A program made the position numbers and the translations under genes. Below are positions 1 through 5,780 of a DNA stretch of 12,983 nt, in pieces. Position 1 is the stretch's first letter. Each line of letters opens with the position of its first letter. The stretch comes from DAIDJM01 sp964250215 (GTDB lineage: Bacteria > Pseudomonadota > Alphaproteobacteria > Acetobacterales > Acetobacteraceae): the NCBI GenBank assembly GCA_964250215.1, contig CAXUEX010000079.1, positions 1 through 12,983 of the forward strand, given 5' to 3'. The notes beneath the pieces are model-generated. The model saw only the letters and a list, made by a program, of their open reading frames with translations. It made no database searches and was not told the origin of the DNA.

Positions 1-237
1 GGATTCGGCGGCGGGCGTCGGGCACTCCGGGCGCGCGATGGCGGCGCTGGGTTCAGAGCTTGGCGTTTCCGCCGTGCCGCGCAAGGGCGGGTCTGGCGAA
101 GAAAGCTGCGGCTTCCGGTGGGGCGCCGGCTCTGGCATCACTGCGGCGGTCGATTGGCGCGGCGTTTTCGGCTGCGAGCCACAAGACGGTGAGGGGAGAT
201 ACGGGATGAGATCGCCACCAGCACGGCCGGCGCCGCC
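1..237. other. Left-edge region, coding status unresolved
   Basis: No recognisable domain is visible here. Two readings stay open to the window edge. On the plus strand the frame from base 2 runs without a stop to the TGA at 239-241, so it could be the tail of an upstream gene that overlaps the acetyltransferase start by ATGA. On the minus strand an ATG at 138-136 opens 46 codons to base 1, giving a Pro/Ala-rich peptide beginning MPEPAPHRKPQ, which could be the N-terminus of a divergent gene. Both readings use mostly G or C at third codon positions, so composition does not decide between them. The stretch could also be a plain intergenic leader. Confidence 0.3.
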
Positions 238-241
238 ATGA
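206..241 (+). CDS. Possible 11-residue proline-rich leader peptide
   Basis: The ATG at 206-208 has a purine-rich ribosome-binding sequence (GAGGGGAG, 191-198) seven bases upstream, the best such site near the acetyltransferase. It opens the peptide MRSPPARPAPP, whose TGA (239-241) overlaps the acetyltransferase ATG (238-240) as ATGA. The acetyltransferase start has no close Shine-Dalgarno of its own, so ribosomes ending the leader could re-initiate on it. The same frame is open back to the window edge, so this may be only the end of a longer ORF, or chance. The function is unknown and the reading is an inference from start-site layout. Confidence 0.25.
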   Translation: MRSPPARPAPP

Positions 242-825
242 CGGAGCTGGAGACGCTGCCGCGGGAGACGGATTGCGGCGGGCTGGGCATCACGCTGCGG
301 GTGATGGCGCCGGCGGACGAGGCCGCGGTTCTGGCGTTTGCGCGCGCCCTGCCGGCGCACGATCTGCTGTTCCTGCCGCGCGACATTGCCGAGCCGAAAG
401 TTCTGGCGGCATGGATGCGCGAGGCCGATCGTGGGCGGTTGACCACCGTGCTGGCGCTGCACCGGAACGAGGTGGTGGGCACGGCGGCCATCGTGCGCGA
501 TCCGCATTCCTGGTCGCCGCATGTGGGCGAGCTGCGGGTGGTGACGGCGACGGCGGTGCGCGGCCAGGGCGTGGGGCGGGCGCTGATCGAGACCTGCTTC
601 GCGATCATGTTGCAGAGCGGCATCGAAAAGATCGTGGCGCAGATGACGCCGGATCAGGAGGGGGCGATTGCGGTGTTCCAGAGCCTGGGTTTCGAGAGCG
701 AGGGCGTGCTGCGGCAGCACGTGCAGGATCGTGACGGCAACCGGCACGATCTGGTGGTGCTGGGGCACGACATCCAGAAGATCATGGGCCAGATGACCGC
801 GTTCGGCGTGGCCAGCGCATTCTAG
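238..825 (+). CDS. GNAT-family N-acetyltransferase
   Basis: This 195-residue protein carries a single GNAT (Gcn5-related) acetyl-CoA-dependent acetyltransferase domain over about residues 18-175. The acetyl-CoA pyrophosphate-binding motif A is clear at residues 101-117, with the core RGQGVG at 108-113. It is followed by a helix and by the motif B region ending at 'AVFQSLGFESEGV' (145-157), where the family usually has a late strand and helix. The substrate cannot be told from sequence; acceptors in this family range from amines and amino acids to protein N-termini. The ATG at 238 is the first start in frame after the stop at 190-192. It overlaps the TGA of an upstream frame, which suggests translational coupling. 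The TAG stop lies inside the left arm of a long palindrome that may end the transcript. There is no functional link to the next gene. Confidence 0.88.
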   Translation: MTELETLPRETDCGGLGITLRVMAPADEAAVLAFARALPAHDLLFLPRDIAEPKVLAAWMREADRGRLTTVLALHRNEVVGTAAIVRDPHSWSPHVGELRVVTATAVRGQGVGRALIETCFAIMLQSGIEKIVAQMTPDQEGAIAVFQSLGFESEGVLRQHVQDRDGNRHDLVVLGHDIQKIMGQMTAFGVASAF

Positions 826-875
826 AGCGTGACCGGCTCGGATTGAATCGGATATCGGTGCCGGTCACGCTCTAG
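822..875. repeat. Perfect 16-bp inverted repeat, dispersed-palindrome type
   Basis: The arm CTAGAGCGTGACCGGC (822-837) is exactly complementary to bases 860-875 across a 22-base loop containing GATTGAATCGGATATC. The left arm includes the TAG stop of the acetyltransferase gene, and both outer ends carry CTAG. Such CTAG-bounded palindromes with an ATTGAATCGG-like core resemble intergenic repeats common in alphaproteobacterial genomes; that likeness is from memory. In the transcript it would form a strong hairpin, followed by a T-rich run at 880-887, so it may also act as a terminator. Confidence 0.75.
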
Positions 876-889
876 GCCATTGTTTTGTC

Positions 890-935
890 GAGCAACTTTA
901 TCGGCGCGCGGACGCGGTGTGTGCCGATGTTGCTC
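890..935. repeat. Second imperfect inverted repeat beside the first
   Basis: Bases 890-905 (GAGCAAC, a TTT bulge, then ATCGGC) pair with 923-935 (GCCGATGTTGCTC) around a 17-base GC-rich loop. A CTAG follows directly (935-938), echoing the ends of the neighbouring palindrome at 822-875. The leading 'CATTGTTTTGTCG' (878-890) resembles the conserved lead-in of abundant rhizobial-type intergenic repeats, again from memory. The two palindromes together look like one composite repeat unit between the acetyltransferase gene and glk. Confidence 0.55.
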
Positions 936-990
936 TAGAGAGTACCGGAGTCCGGGGCGGCGCCCTGGCCTTGTTGCGGGGGCGCGGATC

Positions 991-2007
991 ATGACATTGC
1001 TCGGAACACCGGCGGGGCTTGGCCTGGTGGCCGATATCGGCGGCACGCATGCGCGTTTCGCGATGGTGGAGGCGGCGAGCGGGCGGCCGGAAATCCGCGA
1101 CGCGCTGGTTCTGGATGCGAACCAGTACGAGTCCATCGAGTCGGCGGCGGAGGCGTATCTGGCGCGCATCGGCCGTCCCGCGCTGTTGCAGGCCGCCGTG
1201 CTGGCCTGCGCCGGGCCGATCGCGAACGGCGCGGTGCGGTTCGTGAACAGTCATTGGGCGACGAGCGAGACCGCGTTCGCCGAGCGCCTGAAATTGCCGG
1301 CCGCGCGGCTGATCAACGATCTGGCGGCGGTGGCGTGGGCGGTGCCGCTGCTGGGCGCGGCCGATCTGCACCGGGTGGGCGGGCCCGAATTCGGCGCGCT
1401 GGCCGGCAACGTCGGGATCGTGGGCGTGGGTACCGGCTTCAATGCGGCGGCGTATCTGGCGGGGGAAACCGGCGGCATCGTGGTGGGCGGCGAATACGGG
1501 CACACCGGCTTCGCCCCGGCGGATGCGACCGACATCGAAATCTGGCGGCAGATCGCCGGCCGTTTCGGGCATGTTTCCATCGAGCGCGTGCTCTCGGGGC
1601 CGGGGCTGCTGAACCTGTACCAGGCCTTGTGCGCCCTGGCAGGCGAGCGCGCCGTGGCGAGCACGCCGGCGGAGATTTCGGCGCATGCCAGGCAGGGCGA
1701 TGCGGCGGCGGCGCAGGCGGTGGTGCGGTTCTGCGCCATTCTCGGCACGGTGGCGGGCGACGTGGCGCTGGCCTATGGCGCGGCCGGCGGCGTGCTGATT
1801 GCGGGCGGCATCGCGCCGACGATGCTGGATGAACTCGATGCCGGGCAGTTCCGCGAGCGGTTCGAAGCCAAGGGCCGGCTTTCGGGGCACCAGGTGGGCA
1901 TTCCCACGGCGGTGATCGTGCATCCCACCCCGGCGCTGCTGGGCGCGGCGCTGGCGCTGATGGTGCTGGAACTGGCGCGGGCGCATCCGGCGAAGGCGCC
2001 GGCATGA
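991..2007 (+). CDS. glk: Glucokinase
   Basis: This 338-residue protein phosphorylates glucose with ATP to glucose 6-phosphate in the cytoplasm and belongs to the proteobacterial glucokinase family (Glk type, ASKHA fold). The phosphate-1 motif DIGGTHARFA is at residues 15-24. The catalytic Asp follows Asn in 'INDLAAVAWA' (N109-D110), and the phosphate-2 motif GVGTGF is at 145-150. Sugar ligands match the E. coli enzyme: E168 and H171 in GGEYGHTGFAP, and E198 in HVSIERVLSGPGL. The adenosine loop 'IAGGIAP' is at 270-276. The frame is open further upstream, but that part is the palindromic spacer, so the ATG at 991 is chosen; its length fits the family of about 320. The stop overlaps the next start (ATGA, 2004-2007), so glk and the phosphatase are probably co-translated. 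Confidence 0.95.
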   Translation: MTLLGTPAGLGLVADIGGTHARFAMVEAASGRPEIRDALVLDANQYESIESAAEAYLARIGRPALLQAAVLACAGPIANGAVRFVNSHWATSETAFAERLKLPAARLINDLAAVAWAVPLLGAADLHRVGGPEFGALAGNVGIVGVGTGFNAAAYLAGETGGIVVGGEYGHTGFAPADATDIEIWRQIAGRFGHVSIERVLSGPGLLNLYQALCALAGERAVASTPAEISAHARQGDAAAAQAVVRFCAILGTVAGDVALAYGAAGGVLIAGGIAPTMLDELDAGQFRERFEAKGRLSGHQVGIPTAVIVHPTPALLGAALALMVLELARAHPAKAPA

Positions 2008-2552
2008 TCGTTCTGCGGCATGGGCAGAGCCTGTTCAACCTGCATTTTTCGGCAACGAAACAGGATCCCGGCATCCACGATCCGCCGCTGACGCCGGAAG
2101 GTCACGCGCAGGCCGAAGCCGCCGCCGCGGCGCTGTCCGGTGCGGGTATTCGGCAGATTTTGGTCTCCCCCTATACGCGGGCCTTGCAAACCGCGGCTCC
2201 CATTGCCGCGGCACTCGGCGTGCCGGTGCGCATCTCGCTGCTGGTGCGCGAGCGGTTCCATTTTGCCTGCGATGTGGGCACGGCGCGCACGGCGCTGGCG
2301 GGTGCCTGGCCGGCGCACGATTTTTCGGCACTGGAGGAGACCTGGTGGCCGGCCAGCACCGAGACCACGGCGAGCGTGCACGATCGCGCCGTGCGGTTCC
2401 GCGACGAGCTGTTGGCGGGGGGCGACGCGGCGCATACGCTGGTGGTGAGCCATTGGGCGTTTCTGCTGACGCTCACTGGCCACGACCTGCCGAATGGCGG
2501 CTTGCGGCGCGTGGATCCGCTTGCGCCGGTGGTCGGCTGGCCGGCGGCTTGA
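2004..2552 (+). CDS. Histidine phosphatase (phosphoglycerate mutase-like) family protein
   Basis: This 182-residue protein belongs to the histidine phosphatase superfamily. The N-terminal LRHGQS motif (residues 4-9) supplies Arg5 and the nucleophile His6. Arg59 in 'SPYTRALQT', Glu83 in 'RERFHF' and His150 in 'VVSHWAFLL' complete the expected catalytic set. It is too short and lacks the spacing of cofactor-dependent phosphoglycerate mutases (about 230-250 residues), so a phosphatase acting on a small phosphorylated metabolite is more likely than a glycolytic mutase. The ATG overlaps the glk stop by four bases. That coupling makes a sugar phosphate a reasonable but untested guess for the substrate. 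A 39-base gap separates it from secB. Confidence 0.87.
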   Translation: MIVLRHGQSLFNLHFSATKQDPGIHDPPLTPEGHAQAEAAAAALSGAGIRQILVSPYTRALQTAAPIAAALGVPVRISLLVRERFHFACDVGTARTALAGAWPAHDFSALEETWWPASTETTASVHDRAVRFRDELLAGGDAAHTLVVSHWAFLLTLTGHDLPNGGLRRVDPLAPVVGWPAA

Positions 2553-2591
2553 AACCCTGCTAGGCGCCGCGGCAAGCCAGGAGCCAGTCCG

Positions 2592-3125
2592 ATGTCGGAG
2601 ACCCAGACCCCACCGCTGCCCGCCGGCGCGCAAGCCATGCCGCCGCTGGTGGTGAATGTGCAGTATATCAAGGATTTGTCGTTCGAGGTGCCGCATGCAC
2701 CGGACATCTATGCGACGCTCCGCAGCCAGCCGGCGGTGCAGATCAATCTGGATGTGCAGGCGCGTGCGCTGCAGGAAGGGCAAAACGTGTACGAGGTGAC
2801 GCTTTCGGTGAAGGCCGAGGCGCGCGAGGCGCCGGCGGCGCCGACCAACGGCAATGGCGCAGCGGCGACGCCAGCGGGCGAGGGCCGGCCGGTGTTCATC
2901 GCCGAGCTGCATTATGCCGGCGTGTTCACGCTCACCGGCGTGCCGGCGGAATCGGTGGAGCCGCTGCTGCTGATCGAATGCCCGCGGCTGCTGTTCCCGT
3001 TCGCGCGCACGGTGCTTTCCGACGTGACGCGGGAGGGCGGTTTTCCGCCGGTGCTGCTGCAGCCGATCGATTTCGTCGGGCTGTGGCAGGCCCGGCGGCA
3101 GGCCGCGCCGCAGGCCACGGCTTAG
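2592..3125 (+). CDS. secB: Protein-export chaperone SecB
   Basis: SecB is a cytoplasmic tetrameric chaperone that keeps preproteins unfolded and hands them to SecA at the Sec translocon. This 177-residue copy shows the family signatures 'YIKDLSFEVPHAP' (25-37), 'VYEVTLSVK' (67-75), 'YAGVFTLTGV' (108-117), 'CPRLLFPFAR' (130-139) and 'GGFPPVLLQPIDF' (149-161). The start has a good AGGAG (2579-2583) eight bases upstream. An unusual feature is an Ala/Pro/Gly/Asn-rich insertion at about residues 78-99, where E. coli SecB has only a short loop; the total is about 20 residues longer than the E. coli protein. The gene ends shortly before the separately promoted toxin-antitoxin unit. Confidence 0.95.
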   Translation: MSETQTPPLPAGAQAMPPLVVNVQYIKDLSFEVPHAPDIYATLRSQPAVQINLDVQARALQEGQNVYEVTLSVKAEAREAPAAPTNGNGAAATPAGEGRPVFIAELHYAGVFTLTGVPAESVEPLLLIECPRLLFPFARTVLSDVTREGGFPPVLLQPIDFVGLWQARRQAAPQATA

Positions 3126-3141
3126 CGCGCTTTCGCCGCGG

Positions 3142-3170
3142 TTGAACGGAGGAAGCTTCCGTCGTATAAT
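3142..3170 (+). promoter_or_regulatory. Sigma-70-type promoter for the toxin-antitoxin module
   Basis: A -35 hexamer TTGAAC (3142-3147) and a perfect -10 TATAAT (3165-3170) are separated by exactly 17 bases. The expected transcription start is near 3177, leaving a leader of about 20 bases before the antitoxin ATG at 3197. The spacer holds a perfect 10-bp palindrome GGAAGCTTCC (3151-3160) that could be an operator half. This is the most consensus-like promoter visible in the window, and AT-richer than its surroundings. Confidence 0.75.
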
Positions 3171-3187
3171 CTGACCAACCTAGTCAG
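3171..3187 (+). promoter_or_regulatory. Candidate operator palindrome at the toxin-antitoxin start site
   Basis: CTGAC (3171-3175) and GTCAG (3183-3187) form an inverted repeat with a 7-base centre, sitting directly after the -10 box across the predicted start of transcription. Phd-type antitoxins, alone or with their toxin, usually repress their own promoter by binding short palindromes here. The assignment is inferred from position and symmetry only. Confidence 0.5.
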
Positions 3188-3196
3188 GTAGCGGCA

Positions 3197-3544
3197 ATGA
3201 CGGAACACGCGAGCCGAACCGGTGCAAGAGCGCACCCGAAGCGGGCAGGCGAAGCGGCTCGAGGGGCGCTGCCATCGTGGAAGCTGGAAGAGGCCAAGGC
3301 CCGGTTCAGCGAGGTGGTCCGGCTGGCCCGGGAACGGGGCCCGCAGCGTGTCACCGTGCATGGGCGAGATGCGGTCGTCGTGCTCTCCGCGGCCGATTAC
3401 GCGCGGCTGGCGCCGGCGGCGGCGGGCACGAGTCTCATGGCCCTGTTTTCCGAGGGTCCGTTCGGCCGCCTGGAAGCGTTCGACGGTGGCGTGGGGCGAG
3501 AGCTGGCGGCATTCCGGCCTGCGCCCGATTTCGGCGGTGACTGA
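3197..3544 (+). CDS. Phd/YefM-family type II antitoxin
   Basis: This 115-residue protein would neutralise the PIN toxin encoded just downstream and repress the shared promoter. The Phd/YefM core runs over about residues 27-71: 'WKLEEAKARFSEVVRLA' (28-44), a basic turn, then 'VTVHGRDAVVVLSAADYARL' (52-71). The C-terminal part (72-115), with 'LMALFSEGPF' and the Arg-Glu-Leu stretch, is the usual toxin-binding tail. The protein has an extra basic N-terminal segment of about 26 residues before the core. No other ATG, GTG or TTG lies in frame between 3197 and the core, and the predicted transcription start near 3177 agrees with this start, so the extension seems real. The stop lies nine bases before the toxin GTG. 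Confidence 0.88.
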   Translation: MTEHASRTGARAHPKRAGEAARGALPSWKLEEAKARFSEVVRLARERGPQRVTVHGRDAVVVLSAADYARLAPAAAGTSLMALFSEGPFGRLEAFDGGVGRELAAFRPAPDFGGD

Positions 3545-3553
3545 GTTCGCGCT

Positions 3554-4015
3554 GTGACCGCCACGACCCCGCGCGGGTGGCTGCTGGACACGAACGTCGT
3601 CTCGGAGTTGCGCAAGGGGCCGCGCTGCCATCCTGCCGTAAGGGCTTGGGCGGACGCGGTGCCGCCGGCGGCCTGCTTCCTGAGCCGGATCACGGTGGCG
3701 GAGGTGCGTTTCGGGATCATGCGGGTTGGCGATCCCGGCTTCCGAGCCGAACTCGAAGCCTGGCTGCGCGACGGCGTGTGCGCCTGGTTCGGGGAGCGCA
3801 TCCTGGAGGTGGATGAGAACGTGCTGCTCGTATGGCGGCAGCTCAACTGGGACGCGCAGAAGGCGAACCATACCTACGCCCAGCCGGACGCCCTGATCGC
3901 CGCGACAGCGCTGGTGAACGAGGTAGGGGTGGTCACCCGCAATATCGACGATTTGGCCCGTGCCGGCGTGGCCTTGCTCAACCCTTGGACAACGCTTGCC
4001 AGGGGTGAGGCCTGA
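3554..4015 (+). CDS. VapC-like PIN-domain toxin (ribonuclease)
   Basis: This 153-residue PIN-domain protein is the toxin partner of the preceding Phd-type antitoxin; such toxins are Mg-dependent ribonucleases that cut tRNA or other RNA to stop growth. The four acidic-site regions are present: D12 in 'WLLDTNVVSELRKG', E50 in 'ITVAEVRFG', D112 in 'QPDALIAATAL', and N130 with D132/D133 in 'TRNIDDLARAGV'. The layout resembles the FitB/VapC branch. The start is GTG, nine bases after the antitoxin stop, and no strong Shine-Dalgarno is seen, so translation probably depends on coupling, which would keep toxin below antitoxin. The active site looks intact. The module sits between housekeeping genes secB and map, a typical place for an acquired element. 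Confidence 0.9.
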   Translation: MTATTPRGWLLDTNVVSELRKGPRCHPAVRAWADAVPPAACFLSRITVAEVRFGIMRVGDPGFRAELEAWLRDGVCAWFGERILEVDENVLLVWRQLNWDAQKANHTYAQPDALIAATALVNEVGVVTRNIDDLARAGVALLNPWTTLARGEA

Positions 4016-4190
4016 CCGTCCGGATGCCTGCCAAAGTACAGCGCTTTCCGTGGCGGCAACATCGGGCGGGCTGGCGCTACGGTCGAACCGCTTGCGGCCG
4101 GACCGCGAGTTGCGACCGTCGAGCACGCCCGGCTTGCACAGCTTCGCCCAGGATCGCATCTTGGGCGATGGCGAGGTTCGCGGGATAGGC
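4016..4190. other. Spacer between toxin gene and map
   Basis: This 175-base spacer has no recognisable gene. The map frame is open through it, but the translation resembles no methionine aminopeptidase, and family length places the map start at 4191. An imperfect hairpin is visible: ACGGTCG (4079-4085) pairs with CGACCGT (4113-4119), with further inner CGC/GCG pairing. The spacer should hold the map promoter or the terminator of the toxin operon, but I see no convincing -35/-10 pair. It may include scar sequence left by insertion of the toxin-antitoxin module. Confidence 0.4.
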
Positions 4191-4997
4191 ATGGACGGCG
4201 GCACCGACGCGCGGCGGATCACGCTTCATCCGCCCGAGGATTTCGTGGGTATGCGGGCCGCCGGCAAGCTGGCGGCCGAATGCCTGGACATGATCGCGGG
4301 CCATATCCGGCCGGGCGTGACGACGGCCGAGCTGGATGCGCTGTGCCACGATTTCATGGTGGATCGGGGCGCGCGCCCGGCGCCGCTGAATTATCGCGGC
4401 TTTCCGAAATCGATCTGCACGTCGCTGAACCATGTGGTGTGCCACGGCATTCCGGGCGACCGCCGGCTGGCCGAGGGCGATATCCTGAACATCGACGTGA
4501 CGGCGATCCTGGATGGCTGGCACGGCGACACCAGCCGCATGTATGTGGCCGGGGAGCCTTCCACCAAGGCGCGCAACCTGATGGACGTGACCTATGAGTC
4601 GCTGCTGCGCGGCGTGGCGGCGGTGAAACCCGGGGCGACGCTGGGCGATATCGGGGCCGCCATCCAGACCTATGTGGAAGCGAACCGTTTCAGCGTGGTG
4701 CGGGATTTCTGCGGCCACGGCATCGGCCGCACGTTCCATGCGGCGCCGAACGTGCTGCATTTCGGCCGGCGCGGCGAAGGGCCGGTGCTGAAGCCGGGCA
4801 TGTTCTTCACCATCGAGCCGATGGTGAACGCGGGACGGCCGGAAGTGAAGGTGCTGGAGGATGGCTGGACGGCGGTGACGCGCGACCGCAGCCTGTCGGC
4901 GCAGTTCGAGCACATGGTGGGCGTGACCGAGGATGGTTGCGAAGTGTTCACGATCTCGCCGGCCGGGCTGCACCGGCCGCCCTACGCGGTGGCCTGA
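4191..4997 (+). CDS. map: Methionine aminopeptidase, type I
   Basis: This cytosolic metalloenzyme removes the initiator Met from new proteins at the ribosome. The 268-residue product has all five metal ligands of the pita-bread fold: D102 (NIDVT), D113 (HGDTS), H176 (GHGIG), E209 (TIEPM) and E240 (FEHMV). The substrate-site histidines H85 (VCHGIP) and H183 (TFHAAP) are also present. The N-terminal 'ITLHPPEDFVGMRAAGKLAA' begins at residue 10, as in other type I enzymes. The frame is open 77 codons further upstream, but the ATG at 4191 gives the family length; a TTG ten codons earlier (4161) is a weaker alternative. radC follows after nine bases; the map-radC pair is common in alphaproteobacteria. 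Confidence 0.95.
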   Translation: MDGGTDARRITLHPPEDFVGMRAAGKLAAECLDMIAGHIRPGVTTAELDALCHDFMVDRGARPAPLNYRGFPKSICTSLNHVVCHGIPGDRRLAEGDILNIDVTAILDGWHGDTSRMYVAGEPSTKARNLMDVTYESLLRGVAAVKPGATLGDIGAAIQTYVEANRFSVVRDFCGHGIGRTFHAAPNVLHFGRRGEGPVLKPGMFFTIEPMVNAGRPEVKVLEDGWTAVTRDRSLSAQFEHMVGVTEDGCEVFTISPAGLHRPPYAVA

Positions 4998-5006
4998 AAC
5001 CCGGCC

Positions 5007-5780
5007 GTGGTGAAACCGGCGGCCGATCCGGGCGAGAGGCTGCTGGCGCTGGAGGAATTCGCGGCCGAGACGCGGCCGCGGAAGCGGTCGGCGGACACCC
5101 CGGCCGCGCCCACCAGCGCCGAAGAGCACCGCGCGCGGATGCGGCATCGGCTGCTGAGCGCCGGCCCGGACGCAATCGCCGATCACGAGATGCTGGAGAT
5201 GGTGCTGTTCCTGGCGCTGCCGCGGCGCGACACCAAGCCGGTGGCGTATCGGCTGATCGGGCGGTTCGGCAGTTTCGCCAATGCGATCGCGGCGCCGGCG
5301 GCCGAGATCGCGGCGGTTGAGGGCATGGGCGAGGCGAGCGCGGCGGCGCTGAAAATAGTGCACGCGGCGGCGCTGCGGCTGGCGCGGGCGGAATTGATGC
5401 AGCGCCCGGTGCTGAACCAATGGGACGCGCTGATGGCCTATCTGAACGCCGCGATGGCGCGCGAGCGGGTGGAACAGTTCCGGGTTTTGTACCTGGACAC
5501 GCGCAACCGGCTGCTGGCCGACGAGGCGCAGGCGCGCGGCACGGTGAACCACACGCCGGTTTATCCGCGCGAGGTGGCGAAGCGCGCCATGGAGCTGCAC
5601 GCGAGCGCGGCGATCCTGGTGCACAACCACCCCAGCGGCGATCCCACGCCATCGAACGACGATATTGTGATGACGCAACGCATCGGCGCCGCGCTATCGG
5701 CATTGTCGGTGCGGCTGCACGACCACGTGATTGTGGGCAATGGCCGGTATCTGAGTTTTCGCCAGGAGGGTCTGCTTTGA
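5007..5780 (+). CDS. radC: RadC family protein (JAB/MPN domain)
   Basis: This 257-residue protein belongs to the RadC (UPF0758) family. An N-terminal helix-hairpin-helix-like part spans about residues 40-125, with 'RFGSFANAI' at 86-94 and 'VEGMGEASAAAL' at 104-115. A C-terminal JAB/MPN metalloprotease-like domain follows, with the zinc motif HNHPSGDPTPSNDD at 206-219 (H206, H208, D219). The family was first linked to DNA repair, but that role in E. coli is disputed and its true substrate is unknown. The start is GTG at 5007; a second GTG follows directly at 5010. It lies nine bases after map and probably shares its transcript. The last bases contain the ribosome-binding site and TTG start of the next gene. 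Confidence 0.92.
   Translation: MVKPAADPGERLLALEEFAAETRPRKRSADTPAAPTSAEEHRARMRHRLLSAGPDAIADHEMLEMVLFLALPRRDTKPVAYRLIGRFGSFANAIAAPAAEIAAVEGMGEASAAALKIVHAAALRLARAELMQRPVLNQWDALMAYLNAAMARERVEQFRVLYLDTRNRLLADEAQARGTVNHTPVYPREVAKRAMELHASAAILVHNHPSGDPTPSNDDIVMTQRIGAALSALSVRLHDHVIVGNGRYLSFRQEGLL
5764..5770 (+). promoter_or_regulatory. Strong Shine-Dalgarno that decides a TTG start
   Basis: AGGAGGG lies inside the end of radC, six bases before TTG at 5777-5779. It is the strongest ribosome-binding site in the window and has no other purpose there, since the radC reading ends at 5780. It fixes the start of the following uncharacterised gene on TTG, with a TTGA overlap to the radC stop. Confidence 0.75.

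Noticed and set aside
880..990. N-terminal extension of glk by 37 codons
   Set aside because: The stretch is the palindromic spacer, and the conserved glucokinase N-terminus begins just after the ATG at 991.
2004..2552. True phosphoglycerate mutase (gpmA-type)
   Set aside because: The catalytic residues fit, but the protein is far shorter than cofactor-dependent mutases, so only the superfamily is named.
3960..4190. Longer methionine aminopeptidase with 77 extra residues
   Set aside because: The extra part overlaps the toxin gene, looks unlike the family, and the ATG at 4191 gives the normal length.
3122..4222. Minus-strand gene opposite the toxin-antitoxin module (366 codons)
   Set aside because: No domain is recognisable and both plus-strand partners carry intact family motifs.
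4077..5678. Long minus-strand open frame (533 codons) opposite map and radC
   Set aside because: It is His/Arg-rich and mirrors two well-supported plus-strand genes; typical antisense shadow of GC-rich coding DNA.
5420..5776. Upstream extension of the uncharacterised protein into radC
   Set aside because: It would read the radC region in another frame; the strong Shine-Dalgarno before TTG 5777 gives a better start.
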